Origin: Earliella scabrosa
Taxonomy: Eukaryota; Basidiomycota; Agaricomycetes; Polyporales; Polyporaceae
Length of the DNA stretch: 64,000 bases
Direction: 5' to 3'
Assembly: GCA_022605405.1 (NCBI GenBank)
Contig: JABYQQ010000010.1
Coordinates: 1,612,001 to 1,676,000 of the forward strand
Part shown: positions 11,449 to 23,762 of the stretch, one piece after another
How the letters are laid out: each line of letters begins with the position of its first letter
Position numbering within the stretch: the first letter of the stretch is position 1
Notes under the pieces: model-generated
Database searches by the model: none
What the model was told of the DNA's origin: nothing
The model's input: only the letters and a program-made list of their open reading frames with translations
Program-made: the position numbers and the translations under genes

Positions 11449-13303
11449 CTAAACCTTCTCTGCACCCTTGGCAGCCGCAGCGGCCTCCTCTTCCGCGAGC
11501 TCCTTCGCGATGACGAGATCAGGGCACGGCGAGAACTTCGACTTTGTGCGGATCCACGTCCCGTACCTGTAGAACAGGAACGGGCTCGGCGCGAGCAACA
11601 GGCAACAGAAGCCGACGAGCGTGCACGCCCAGTTGATCCCGAGCCGCTCGAACATCTGCACGGTGAAGAGCGGGAACGCGGCGCCGACGCACGAGCGCAC
11701 GATCGTGTTCGCCGAGAACGCCGATGCACTGTACTGCAGGTACGTGTCGACGAGGTACGAGAGGAACGCGTTGAAGACGAGCGCAATGCTTGCCCCGATC
11801 GGCACCGTCGCGAGCGCGGGCACGATCCAGTGGATGCTCGGGTACTGCCCCGTCCAGCCCAGCCAGAACGCCCCGAAAACGAGCGCGGGTGCGCCGATCA
11901 TGGCGCCGTAGAGACGCTCCTCTGGGGGAGGGAACCCGCGCCACTTGATGATGAGTTTGGGGTAATGCCTCGTGAGCGGGATGGTGAGGTAGGCACCGAT
12001 GGTGGTGCCGAGCCCGACGCCGATGAAGATGAGTCCGGCCTCGCCGACGTTGAAGCCACGCGTGTTGATGAAGATGAGGGGGAGTGCCTCGAACACTGTA
12101 GATGACGGTCAGCGTCTGCCATCTGCGGGGGGGCCAAGAAGGCGACTTACGTGCGTAGAGGATACCGTAGACGAGCGAGAGGTAGATGGTGATCAGTAGG
12201 AGGATGGGTTCCTGGATGAGCATCTGTACGGGGCGATAGAGAGTTCGGTGGAGGATACCGGAGATAGACCAGTCCGAACGCTCGTGCTCGGCATAAACCT
12301 TCGCGTTCGCCTCGGGGTCAGCCTTGCGCAAACGCTGAGCCTTCCACTGGAGGATAACCGGCGCGTACGTCTCGGGAAGGAACACCACGGCGAGCACGGT
12401 GCAGGCACCGGCAAACATCATCATAATCCAGAACACCCATCGCCAACCGAGATGGCTCATCACCAAGCTGTCATGAAACGTGTGAGCAACATCAGTCGTA
12501 GCGCGACGAAGGGAATGGGACGTACAATCCTCCGGCTATGGGTCCAAGTACCGGGCCGACGAAGACACCGGCAGAGAAAAGGGCTGTCGCTCGACCACGG
12601 TTGATCGGGTCCCAAATGTCGACAATGACTCCGCCGCAGATGGTGAGGGGAGCGCAGGCAAACACACCGGTGAAGAAGCGGGTTACGAGGAGTGTCGCGA
12701 TATCATTTGCGAGTGCTTGACCGAGGTGGAAGAGGACGTAGGTGATGAGTGATACTCGGAAGATCACTCGACGACCGTACAGCTCCGAACCAGGGCCCCA
12801 GAGCAGGGGTCCGACGACGTACCCGCAAAGGAAGATGGACGTGACCAGATAGCCGACTTCCTCGCTCACACCGAACTCATGCGCGATGAACCCACCGGCA
12901 GCAGAAGGGGCAGAAGAGGCGAACGTGCTGGTCAACATGGCATTAATACATCGTCGATACAGAGGTTGCATGGGAGTACTCACACATTCAACGTCATCAG
13001 TACACACAAAATCGTGATAAACCACTTGCGGCGATTCGACCAATTTTGAGGGTTTTGAGGGTCATCGGGACCGTCCCAGCCGACCTTGTTCGGATCGGGA
13101 TGTTCTTCATTTGCCGGCACAGGTATGTTGCCACCCTCCTTTGGTAGAGGCTCTTGAGGATCGTCACCGCCATACTGCTCTGCACGGAGCTCTTCTCGCT
13201 GAAGGCCTTCTTCCAACCGAGTCTGAGGGGGAACGAACATAGTGCTCGTTGATGACCGCGGTGTAGCGGTTCTCGTAATCGTCGGTGATGCGGCTGTGGA
13301 CAT
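11449..13303 (-). CDS. MFS transporter, DHA1-like polyamine/drug exporter
   Basis: Four exons (12984-13303, 12526-12927, 12151-12467, 11449-12095) give 1686 nt and 561 aa. A hydrophilic N-terminus carries the DPNKVGWDGPDDPQNPQNW signature typical of fungal DHA1 transporters, followed by about twelve hydrophobic segments. GPGSELYGRRVIF matches MFS motif A between segments 2 and 3, and GPVLGPIAGG matches the segment-5 antiporter motif. The product is expected in the plasma membrane as a proton-coupled exporter of drugs, toxins or polyamines; the substrate cannot be read from sequence. The ATG at 13303 was chosen because it opens the hydrophilic tail; an in-frame alternative lies upstream at 13417. 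The gene is complete, with conserved splice sites. Confidence 0.9.
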
Positions 13304-14370
13304 GTTCAGCCGAGCGTACGTCGTATGACCGTGAGCTAGAGGGGGAGCTGGGAGGGAAAGACCGTCCGCCGGTCGAGGGCTTATATACGACAAATCACCT
13401 GCAATTGTCGGGTGCAAGAAATGTATTGGCGAGCTAGATCGCCGTCAGCATTGTCGGCGAGGGCTAGAGGATGAGTAATGACACTCTATCAGAGATTGAG
13501 CGTCGGACGACTGCAGAACCGGTACGAAAGAAGCCGGTGAGCCGTTACCGGCTGAAGATTATCTCTGCCAAGGGCGGATACTATCTGGCCGTCAACCGGC
13601 CCCCTATGATCGTACATATACTTATACCGCGCGGCGCGCACGAATTTTTGACCTATGCAACGGCAGAAAACGGCCTGGGAACCCCATGCGCAGTTGTGTG
13701 CGCCGTGCGTCGGCGTTCACCAGCTCCGACAGGAGGTTCGTCGCCTCTCTCTTTATGTACATTGTTGCTCGTGCGTTGTCAGCGAAGATTCCCCTGGGTT
13801 GAACCATGTACTGATCAGTATACTCTACCCCACCGGTATTTGTGATGGACCCACATACCCATGGCACGTTCAGTAGTGTACTAAAGGTACTTACCTCAAG
13901 ACTCCGAAGCGCTCCGAGCCAGAAGAAGGGCAAACATGCCGGCTGAGAAAGATGATCGGACGATCAGCAAGTAGCGTTGTGACGCTGTGCCGAATCTGCC
14001 GATCGAAATCCACTTGAATGCCGGGCAAGCAAAATAGGCAGCTCCGAGCACCACTTCCGACGTCCGCGGACGTCCGAAACTGCAACGGTCGCATGTCGAA
14101 CGTTTCAATGGCCCGTCTCGACGGAGCTCACGACAAGGATGTTCACTCGTACCTTGAGTTGTATGGCAGTGATCACCCAGTTGCGCCCTTTGAAAGTGTT
14201 GCTTGCAAACTAAGAGATGTTCCGTCCAGTGTTCAGAGAGGATAGATGACAAGCTCGCGGACAGTCATGGACGTTACGCGAGTAAAACATTCTTCAAGAT
14301 ACGGAGCCCACCTCCGCATGACACCACACATACATACATTGGACACAAGTACGTCCATCCACAGGTAGCC
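13304..14370. other. Intergenic, no gene seen
   Basis: Upstream region of the MFS gene and downstream region of NDC1. Short frames here have no recognisable motif or splice support. Confidence 0.4.
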
Positions 14371-16887
14371 TCAGTTGTAGTCCACGAAGCCTTGCAGCTT
14401 CTTCGCGATCCGCGGCGGGAACCTGAAGGCGGAAAGCTTCTCTCCGAACGTCCGCACGATCTGCACAATCCCGTCCTTGATGGCTGCAAAACGTACGAGG
14501 AAGCAGTCAGCACTGTAGTCATCACGCCCTCGTCCGAAGCGCATCGCAAACGTGACTCACCATCGCCCACGACGCCGACCACCTCGCTCGCCCGGGAGGC
14601 CTCCATCGCGAGGGTCTCCTTCTCTGCGATATCCTTCGCCGATAGCTCCTTCAGCTCCTCCGGCGGCGGCAGCGCGTACTTCTTGTTCAGCTCCGCCTGG
14701 TACTCTTCGAGAGCACCAAGGAACGACAACAGCGCCTCGATGATTTTGGGAATGTCGCGCTGCACGACCCCATACCGGTCTTCCTTGAGGGACGCGCACG
14801 TCAGGCGGCATAGCACTGCAACAATCGCACATTCTCATGTCAGCACCTCGTCCACCATCGCGCGTGAAATCTGGAATGGGACTGTCGTGATCGCCCCGAA
14901 CGGATAGGCAACGCACCTTCGGCAGCGAGCGCATCCATATGCCTGTTGGGTAGGCTCGTCTCCGCGACCCTGTGCACCCTCTCCCTCGTCCACCACGCCC
15001 TCGCATGTCCCACGACGTCCCGCACGCTCCCCGGCACGTACGCACCCAGCGCCGCGCGCCACTTGCTCTTCGTCTGGCTCACGATCGCCGCGACATTCTC
15101 CTCCGCCTTCTTCGCCGTCTCGACTGCAGCACTCGCTGACGGAGTGGAGGGCATCACCGACCGGAAGAGCTCGGGGATGTGCGATGCACCCGCCTCTGCC
15201 GTCTCCGACACGGCGGTCGCGAGCGGGCCGTCCGACGCGAGCGTGTCGAGCGCGGCGCGCAGCGGCGATGACTGAGCGGGCTTGAAGACCGGTGTGCGGA
15301 GGAGAGGCGTCGCAGGAGCTGGGAGCGGCAAGGAGGCCTTGGGTTGTGCAGCGGGGGCGGCAGGCGCTGTGACACGCGTGTGGGTCAACTCGACGGCGTG
15401 TCATGGGTGAGGGTGAAACGACGTACCTGGAGGCGCTGGTTGGCCACGACGCAGGAAGAGTTGATAATCGTGTCCGAGGGTGAGCAGAGACTCTCGTGCA
15501 AGGGTCGACCACATGCTCGGGTTGTACTTCTGGTCCGCAAAGAGCTCGGTGCGACGCGCGCTTGCGGCTGGTGAGTCGTCCGATGCAAACTGTCGGAGCT
15601 CGGCGTAGGCGAAGTGCTTGAGATAGGCGTCCGAAGAGGTGATGCCAGAGACCAATGTGAGGGCTGGGTCGGCAGTGTGCCCTGCTACCACCACGGGCTT
15701 GGCTGCGATCGCGTCGAACGCACTCTCCGCAAACTCCCAGATGCCCACCGTGCTCACGGCCAGGTAGAACGCGCGAGTCACAAGTGCCCAATGACGCGTC
15801 AAGAGCATCAACGTCCACTGCCCGCGGAGGAAATGCGCGGTGAATGGTCGCAGGAGCACGGGGACAAAGGGTAGCTGGTAGAGTAGAGGGAGCACAGTTG
15901 AACGTGTGAGAGCGAAGATGACGAGGTGGGCGACCGTGACCATCATCGTGTAGACAAGTGTGGTGAGCACGACTGTCACGACGCGTGCAAGGCCGAAGGA
16001 TTGTATCTTCTCCCCGTTTGAAGTCATTGAGGGTGTCCAGCGGACGGTGAAGCGATCCAGCAGCACGCAGCGTAGCAGACATGCGCATGCAACGAAAGCT
16101 TGCGAGAACAGTACATAGATGAGGTGGCCGTTGAGATAGTATGGGTGCTTCCTATCAGGTAGATCAGCAAACCGTCACCACGTAACACAAAGAGAGCAAA
16201 AATGAGATGGATGTCTTGGTGGTGACGAAACAACGCCAACTTCCAGGGACCCCGGGATATATCTTGCGCGAAGTAGCTTGGAGAAACTAAGTAGAAGCAA
16301 TGACTCACCGAGACTTGACAAACAGGGACAATCGTGCGTGAGGTTCAACAGACGCGTCGTACGCGCCTGTCATGAAGATGTGCAGGATAGCAAGTGAAAG
16401 CGAGGACGCGAGGTAGGTCACAAGGGCTTGAGTGGTACTGCGTTTTGCGAGGGCACCACTCAATGTTCTTGATGGTGAAGTTGTTGGAGAGGGAGTAGCT
16501 GCAGTATCACACCGCATATAACCACCTCGCACGTCCAGTATGAATACAATATGACTCACCAGCAAGGTGGGACTTGCGCAGAACCACCACCGGGAGCGCA
16601 CCCGCACAGAACGTCGCCGCCGTATATGCCAGCGTTGATGGCTTAACGGGCAGCAGAAGTGAGTCCCCTCCCCACCCACTCCATGTTGTCCATGCCGTGA
16701 CGAGGAACCAGCAGAGCAAGCTTGAATGTAGAAAGATTTTGTACAGTCGGTGGCGCAGGACGCCTTTCACAAGAGGTTCGTAAAGCTGAGCTGCCGGAGG
16801 GATCGTGGGCGCGGTTCGTGAGAGTAGCGTAGATGGTATAGCCCGTATGGGCGTTGAAGGGGTCCTCAGAGCACCATTCGCGGACAT
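14371..16887 (-). CDS. NDC1: Nucleoporin NDC1
   Basis: Six exons (16560-16887, 16309-16498, 15427-16151, 14917-15366, 14561-14815, 14371-14483) total 2061 nt and 686 aa with all phases agreeing. About six transmembrane segments lie in the N-terminal half (for example LLCWFLVTAW, ILHIFMTG, MMVTVAHLVIFAL, AFYLAVSTVGIWEF), matching the Ndc1 fold that anchors the nuclear pore and, in fungi, the spindle pole body in the nuclear envelope. The soluble C-terminal half has the conserved fungal blocks EDRYGVVQRDIPKIIEAL, GIVQIVRTFGEKLSAFRFP and a terminal GFVDYN. The start at 16887 has a good context (ACAATG); upstream frames lack an ATG. Two longer introns (157 and 60 nt) flank exon 2. Apparently intact and single copy. 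Confidence 0.9.
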
Positions 16888-17059
16888 TGTTGTGGTCGGC
16901 GGGCAAGACACAACGCACGACGAGCTCAAGCTTCAGAACGCGTCGGCGCGTCTAGTGTCACGTGGCGGAGCGACAAGTCGCGCCTCCGGAGCTGCTCGAC
17001 TCGTCGGACCCATCCGGCTGAAAGTTCGACTCTTGAAGCTAACCTTGCGATAAGTTCTT

Positions 17060-17300
17060 CAAGTTGCACGTTCAATGCGTCACAGGATCTTCCCCACCCA
17101 CCCACGGCTGGCTGCGGGATAACACTAAATCAAGAGGGACTCATGCTCGGCGCACCCTTCCTCTCACCAGTAATAAGTTACCAAGTACGACACTGATGTC
17201 ACGATACACCGTTTTGACAACACCAACAACCGACGCGAGACTGTCGTGTCCGCAATACGCAGCGAACACAGGTTGTGTCAGGTCGTCGCGATGAGGGCAG
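17060..17300 (+). pseudogene. Relic of kinase-like gene, exons 1-2 only
   Basis: WLRDNTKSRGTHARRTLPL and the TDARLSCPQYA block correspond to exon 1 and the start of exon 2 of the intact gene at 18749 (WLRDHTELKSRG; TDSRLSCPQYAVK), with the intron between them still roughly recognisable. The rest of the gene is missing and frames are broken. It marks the left part of the duplicated module described in the findings. Confidence 0.6.
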
Positions 17301-18017
17301 ACGAGAAGTGGTGCACCCTGGCAGACCTCATGTCCGCGGCCGATCGAGCTGCTCCTCAAGCTTGGAGTCGCCATCACGCATCGGCAATCCGTCAATTGGT
17401 AGTTGACGCCAATATCTGTGATACGTACGCAGCTTCCGTAGGACCATAAGACTCCTTCGTTGCTCACCACTCTGATCCAGACCCATCAGCCCACATATCC
17501 GCCTAGGACGATAGTATTGAATCCGATAGCATTTCGTTGAACGCCGTTGATATACATGCCTGACGGCCAATCCTTTCCCTCTTAGGCCACAGTGCATATC
17601 CCTGCTCGCCTTCTTACACAAGTACCTCCAGCCTCAGCTCGGTTCTTTCGAGTCTCACAACAAATACCACGTACATCCGACCGGTGAGTTGCGTTCATTA
17701 CGGAGTAGAGTCGGATATCCTGGCTAGGATCACAAGCATCGCGCAGTGACTCCACACAAACCAACTTGACTGTGAAGCGCTTCCAACGCGACGGTCTAGT
17801 ATGACCTATCATGTACTCACTTTCTCGTCCTAGTATGATCTACATGACTCGCCAAACGCCACTGCTTAATCGCACACAATAGGACATGGAGACGCCACTA
17901 CACGCATCGTACAGGGATTTGTGGACTTCATATCACATGTTCCCTAAGTCGACGGGTATCGTTCAGCCTGAGTGGAGACGGTGAATCTCTGGATGGTACT
18001 GCTCACCTTACACTCGT
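17301..18017. other. Decayed intergenic region
   Basis: No intact gene. A short segment near 17915-17950 (GFVDFISH in plus frame) resembles 24575-24620 (VVDFMAPS) in the second module copy, so it is probably duplicated debris of an unidentified gene. Confidence 0.35.
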
Positions 18018-18410
18018 TCATCGATAGTCCGTGGCATAGACCTGCGAGTTCTGGTAATTGCGAGTGAGCAGACGTTCGAGCGCACCCCGCGTAGCCCGTC
18101 TGTTCACACTCGTGTCTTGCTCTGGATTCAGTATCCAGAGCGAGACTTTGAAGTCCTCCATGGAGCTCGAGGGAACTGTGAGCTTGAACACCAGCATCGG
18201 TGGTTTGACTCTGGAGTGGTTCTCCTTGCTGATTAGGAAGCGTTCTCCATTGTGCACGAACTGGTGCACCATCTCGGAGGCGTCATAGACGAACCATGCG
18301 TCGTCGAGAGCCGAGAGGTGGTGAAGAGCGCATGTCACGGCGCGTACAACCCATTCTCTCTCTCTCCGCGCACGCTCTTCTTCCTCCTTCGCGGTCAAGG
18401 GAGTTGACAT
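18018..18410 (-). CDS. Small orphan protein, family S, copy 2 (130 aa)
   Basis: Single-exon frame from an ATG in good context (AGGATG). The start MSTPLT is shared with copy 3. A charged helix is followed by WVVRAVTCALHHL, DDAWFVYDASEM, then SLWILNPEQDTSVNRRAT and GALERLL. It is transcribed divergently from the kinase-like gene at 18749, with 338 bp between starts; copy 3 has the same arrangement, so the pair may be co-regulated. Function unknown. Confidence 0.75.
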   Translation of the reverse strand: MSTPLTAKEEEERARREREWVVRAVTCALHHLSALDDAWFVYDASEMVHQFVHNGERFLISKENHSRVKPPMLVFKLTVPSSSMEDFKVSLWILNPEQDTSVNRRATRGALERLLTRNYQNSQVYATDYR

Positions 18411-18748
18411 CCTGATTATTCGGATCTGGCAGATGGGTTACGACAATGAATCGCATTGTAATCAGCTTTGAGACATACTGGTACGAGGCGATTTGGGATG
18501 GCGCACTCTTGGGAGCACACTCTAAGGACGGGTTGGAAAGGGCGACACGCGTACGTAGCAGTTGAGAGCAGGAATAATAGGATCTGAATAGGATCGATGG
18601 ATTCACACGTGCTGGTATCACCACAGTACCGCATGGGCGCCTATATTTCAGAATCCGACTTAATCGTCACGACGTTGACGCAGTCACTTGCATTGCATTC
18701 AAACCACGTCCGTCTCGACCATCCACGTCGGCGGAAAACACAACTCAG

Positions 18749-19863
18749 ATGGCAGAAGAAGACGACTACATGGGCATGGGCCCATTCTCCCCTCCCCGAT
18801 GGCTTCGGGACCATACCGAGCTGAAGTCAAGAGGAATCATGCTCGCAACCTTCCTCTCACCGGTAAGTGCCTACCACGACATCATAATAGGCCGAAGTGA
18901 TAACGGCATCGACAGTTCTGCGCCTGGGCAACCGACTCGAGGCTGTCATGTCCACAATATGCAGTCAAGGTCGTCGACCACAGCGATGAAGCGGACATAT
19001 ACGACCTGCTCCATCAGCTTGGGCCTGCTTCGCGCAACCACACCTTACCTTGTGACGTCATCCGCGACGAGCACAAAGTGTTGATTATGCCGTATCTCCA
19101 TGATGTTACGGTTGCTCCTCAACGCCGCATACCAGACCTGAGCGCATTGTTGGAGTTTTTCCGGCAGGTAGTGGAGGTGCGCTACTCGTGTCTCTCGACT
19201 CTGTCAACGCTTCTACTGAAGAACAACATGCAGGGTGTCGAATTCCTCCACAGCCACAACATCGCACACATGGTACGGTGATGTATGGGTCAATTTGACA
19301 AACTGCGATTGACACGATACTTATGCTGTAGGATATGTATTCCGGCCAGCTCATCGTTGCGACAAAACGAGACGTTGCACAGCACCCGTCAGTCGAAGCC
19401 GGAAAGGTCTACATCATCGACTACGGCGCATCTCAACGGCTTTTGGTCGGCCCGGGTCTGCAGCCTGCCGTCGATCTGCCAGAGACGCAGTGCAAGCCTC
19501 CGCTCGGGATGAAGCGATTTGACCCATACTCTTGGGACATCTACTGCACAGGTGTGCTCTTCAAGACTTTCGTTGAGGTGTGTCGAGTTCTGCAAATTCT
19601 GAGGAGTCACGGCTGTCGCGCTGATCGTCCGTGCACTACAGGTGTGGCTTGACAGGCCTGTCTCGTGGATTGCGCGATGGTACATCCGGTGGCTGATAGG
19701 GAATGAGCGTGGGTGCTCTGGAGTGTGCACATGCCGACCGACTGCACGCCGAGCACGGCAAGTGCTCGCGTTCATACAAAGGGCTGTGCGCATAGGGGAA
19801 TGTGCCATATGGCCGGTGTGCTATGCTCTAAGTCTATTCAGGTCGCGAGTTCGGCCTGATTAG
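18749..19863 (+). CDS. Kinase-like (probable pseudokinase) protein, copy 1
   Basis: Five exons (18749-18862, 18916-19176, 19234-19272, 19332-19577, 19642-19863) give 882 nt, 293 aa. The fold is that of a eukaryotic protein kinase: YAVKVVD carries the beta-3 lysine; IMPYLHD is a hinge; the catalytic-loop region reads HSHNIAHMD then MYSGQLI, keeping the loop Asp but having Gln where the metal-binding Asn normally is; VYIIDYGAS replaces DFG; FDPYSWDIYCTGVLF is the F-helix. There is no glycine-rich loop. The family resembles small kinase-like proteins abundant in agaricomycetes; the altered loop suggests weak or no catalysis (inference). The C-terminus is rich in Arg and Trp. It converges on the W-W-W gene ending at 20021. 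Confidence 0.75.
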
Positions 19864-20020
19864 TAGGTATCTGACATATCCAGCGTACTGTACAAGTGAC
19901 TACACGGTGTCTAGACTCGATTGGACTGTTGCAGTGGAGTCCATCGTCAACTCGCGCACATTGACAGCGCAGCATCTAGCGAGCAATCCAGAACGCGGTC
20001 GATGGACTTTCGATGCTGCG

Positions 20021-20790
20021 TCAGGTAACCGTACGTGCTGAGCTTTCGATGCTCTGTTCTGCCTTGCTACCACTTGCGTCCTCGTCCTGCTTCTCTTCGT
20101 TCAAGTGCCAGGTGCGATTCGGAAACCATTTGTCCCACACTTCCATGGACACAATATCTCGATACTCGGGTGCGACAAACTGAGGGAATAGCCAAGAGGA
20201 TTCCCAGCACTTGTGCCTGCACCAAGGATTAGTCCTTGCCCCAGAAGGAGTGAAGATCAAGACCGAGTGAGAGCTTACTTTGATGCCTCGCTAATATCCT
20301 GGTTACACGACCACCACCACAGCGCGCGCTGTCCGTTCCCGAGCATCTCGATTGCACGTGCGACACGCTCCTTCTTCGCCTTTCTCGAATACGGCACCTC
20401 GTACATGTTTTCGTTGGTATAGAGCTCGATCATCCACCTGTACTTGTTGGACTGGGGACGCGCGAGCTTCGCCCCAGTGAGCCGCGTCCGCCAGACGATG
20501 TGGTCGACGGTGCGAACCACGTGCCAGTAGCCATCCTCATCCCCTGGCCCCTCCTGAAAGAGCTTGTGCTTTCTTGCGAAGGCGATCGCCTCCTCGTTAG
20601 TAAAAGCAATACCATAGGAGAAGCGGGGCACTGGGTTGTGTTTGGGACCGGGAACGAAACAGGCCGGGAGGGTCTTGTAAGGTGGGTGTAGACTGTTCCA
20701 GGCCTAGATATACATGCGTGAGCAAATCTGCGCGACCAATATAAACATAGGACGAGGTACATCGGAACCAAACAGAAGCTCTCGAGGCAT
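20021..20790 (-). CDS. W-W-W family protein, copy 1 (216 aa)
   Basis: Reference member of an uncharacterised family with nine loci in this window. Three exons: 20761-20790 (MPRELLFGSD), 20279-20703, 20021-20216; 651 nt. The family layout is a tiny first exon of 6-11 codons, a large exon with WN-x-LHPPY, LPACFVPGP, VPRFSYGIAF, an FA-x-x-H-x-L segment, HVVRTVDHIVW, LTGAKLARP, YRWMIELYTNE and AIEMLGNGQRALWWWS, and a third exon with ESSWLFPQFVAPEYR and VWDKWFPNRTW followed by a charged, low-complexity tail. No signal peptide, membrane segment or known catalytic motif is visible. I recognise no named family. It is convergent with the kinase-like gene. Confidence 0.75.
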
Positions 20791-21165
20791 GGTTGCGAGG
20801 ACGGGACAGGGTAGATGGTGGTTGAACAAAACCGGTGAGAGATCCAGACGCTGAACACTAATGTCTATCGGACCCAGCCGGCCGGGCCGACATTACGGGT
20901 TCCTGATTGTTCTCTGCATGTGTTACGTGACTCCGAGTCGGAGGTCTCTGTCAATATTAGACAAGACCCAGTACTAGACCCACACCGGGTACGGCGGGTG
21001 CTCGCCTTTATTCAAGGTGCCGTGCGCATATGATGGAATTTTGCCGTTTGGCCGGTATTCTATACTGTACGACGGCACGTCTGTCTAGACTCGATTGGGC
21101 TCTCGTAGTAGAGTGCGCCGTGAGAGCTCGCGCACATTGACAGCACAGTAGAAGGCGGTGCCAGA

Positions 21166-21959
21166 TTAGGTACGTGTTATGCTCTGTTGTGCGCCGCTAC
21201 TACCACTTGCGTCCTCGTCCCGCTTCTCTTCGTTCAAGTGCCAAGTGCGATCCGGATACCATTTGTCCCACACTTCCATCGAAACAATGTCCAGATACTC
21301 GGGTGCGACAAACTGAGGGAATACCCAAGAGGATTCCCAGTATTGATGCCTGCAAGCATGGATGAGCCTGTGTCTTTGCTCCGGAGAGAGTGAAGACAAA
21401 GAAGGGAGTGAAGATTGGGACTGCGTGAAAGCTCACTTTGATGCCTCGCTACTCTGAACGCGCGACCACCACCACAGCGCGCGCTGCCCGTTCCCCAACA
21501 TCTCGATTGCACGCGCGATACGCTCCTTCTTCTCCTTCCTCGAATACGCCACCTCGTACATGGTTTCGTTAGTATAGAGCTCGATCATCCATCTGTACTT
21601 GTTGGATTGAGGGCGTCCGAGCTTCGCGCCACTGAGCCGCGCCCCGTAGATAATGTGGTCAGCGGTAGTGACTACGTGCCAGTACCCATCCTCGTCCCCC
21701 GGTCCCTCCTGAAAAAGCTTGTGCTTCCTCGCAAAGGCGACCGCCTCCTCGGTAGTGAGCGCTATGCCGTAGGAGAAGCGGGGAACTGGGTCGTTCTTGG
21801 GGCCGGGAACAAAACAAGCCGGTAGGGTCTTGAAGGGAGGATGCATCCTGTACCAAGCCTAGAAACCGCGCGAATGCGAGTGGATGTGCGCAGCCATCAT
21901 GGAAGAGTTTGGGATGAGGTACTTACTTGGGAGCCGGGTAGAATTTCTTTCTGAGGCAT
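21166..21959 (-). CDS. W-W-W family protein, copy 2 (212 aa)
   Basis: Exons 21927-21959 (MPQKEILPGSQ), 21437-21858 and 21166-21349; 639 nt, intact. It lies in the same orientation just upstream of copy 1 and is closely similar (PRFSYGIALTTEEAVAFA; LSGAKLGRPQ; LGNGQRALWWWS; ESSWVFPQFVAPEYLD), so the two are a tandem duplicate. The C-terminal tail ends in a Ser/Gly/Gln-rich run rather than the Glu/Ser-rich tail of copy 1. Confidence 0.75.
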
Positions 21960-23762
21960 GGTTGCGCGGCGTCTGAGCAAAGCAAAGAAGTCAGACTGCG
22001 GGGTACTAGGTCGTGCCGTGAGGACTTTCTTGATAAGTATGAAGGTTGTCTGGTGGTTTGGGTACTGGGGCGAAGCACGAAGGTGTTGAGCAAGGTGAGA
22101 GACGCTCGCGCGACGTCGACGCGGTCACGCGTCGGTCGGGCCGGTTTACCGCGTGTTACTGCCTGTTACTGCAGTGGTTGGCTCTCCATCAAAGACAACT
22201 CTGCTTGCTGCCGTTGGCAAGTACCACAGTCGATGCTGCTCAGTGGACACTGTATATGCATCTGGGCCTCTAAGCGTCTCCCTCAACATGTCGTTCGAGC
22301 TTTCCAAATCTGTCAACAGCGGACACACTCGTTCAATAAGTTCGTCAACTTGGCGCTAGATTCACTGCGTTTTCGTCCTGGTTCGCGAGCTGCGGGCTAG
22401 GTTGTGCGCGATAGGCTCGCGGAGAGTAGCGGGCCCTGTGGCGTGGATGGGTAGCCAGGGGCCTGGCTACTATGACGTGAGCCACTTCGGGAGCGTAGCA
22501 GGGGGCCTAGCGACGTGACGAAGCGTACGAGTAGCTGAGGGGGTCGCGACAGCAGGAGGCTCAAAACCAGATGCATTGCCTTCTAGCGTCATAGGGCGCT
22601 TTTCAACCCATATCCTCCCGACCGACCTTGTCTAGATCGCGATTCACCATTTGCCCGCCAGTCTTTTGGAATCAAGTTCATGTTTTGTCTCATATCTCGA
22701 AGCAGTACATATCTAGTAATACCTCTAGACTGAACGAGTCGTTCCCAGCCCTGTCCCAGCCCGAGCCTACCACCATGCACCAGGATGATGATCCGCCCAC
22801 TGGCAGGTGATTGGTGCTTTAAGTATCTGAAGTTGGATGGAACACTTTCAGTACCAGTATGCAAGTAGAACTTCAGACTGACGGATCATACATACCGCAG
22901 GTTGTTGCTGTGTAACCCAGATCATCCATCTGACGCGTAAGTATTGTCGGGGGACATGAGGTACTAGTGAGCATAATGAGAGAGACGCACCAATATGACG
23001 TTCACATACAACCTCAGACTGCGTCCTGCCAGTGTCCAGACTCCAACTCATCAACGGAACTCCCTCCAGAACGGGTGTCGAAGAGGATGGAGGAGGTGTG
23101 TGCCCAGAAAGGTGTCATGTTGCATGTGGTAGAGAGAGTCTGGTCGCCCGAGCTAAGTCGAGTCAGAGCCCAGTGAACATGAAGTTGAGAAATTCTCCTG
23201 CAGCGCATTGTAGGGATTTTATAGAACAAGGCAGTCGTCGAGCCCTCGGGGCCATATCCATGGAAGAGACTCGGACGAGCTACAGGCAAGGGGCCGCAAG
23301 ATGACAGATTCCGAGGCTCGCGCCTGCATGCCGGCGTCGCGGGCCTGGGCGCTACGTCATGCGAGCATGCCTAGCGGCCCTCCGCTACATCTGCGACACG
23401 ACATCGACGACTCTATCGAGACCTCCAGGCCACCGCGCATCGCGCATCCGTCTGCTATCTTCGGTTACTCGGCGTAGCAAGCCCCCGCTAGCTTGCACTA
23501 GAGCTCATTGCACGTAGCGGGCCCCTGCTACAGCTGCTCTTCGTCCATCGCGCGTCCCAGGCTACAAACCCCGTTCACGCAGTGATTCGGATCCCTCACG
23601 AATGACAATGCGACCATATGCAAAAAGACAGCCAAAGGAACGTCCGTGGCTTCTATTTCCCACAAGTCGTGCTATTTTCCATCCCTACGTAGCCTCGGCC
23701 GGTTGGCGAGGGAGAGTTTGTAACGACCACCGGCGCTTACAAGTCGGATACCACCTTGAACT
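21960..23762. other. Gene-poor region, possible decayed mobile element
   Basis: No supported gene. The edges contain GTAGC...GCTAC hairpins: GTAGCCAG/CTGGCTAC at 22451-22470 and GTAGCGGG with CCCCTGCTAC at 23514-23531, with further related copies nearby. The interior 22600-23250 has only short frames. Confidence 0.35.

Noticed and set aside
11519..12466. 315-codon minus-strand frame
   Set aside because: It follows MFS exon 3 and then runs into the wrong frame through the intron at 12096-12150, giving an Arg/His/Pro-rich shadow of exon 4.
14835..16088. 417-codon minus-strand frame rich in Arg, His and Cys
   Set aside because: Other frame of the NDC1 exons, reading through their introns; composition is biased and no motif appears.
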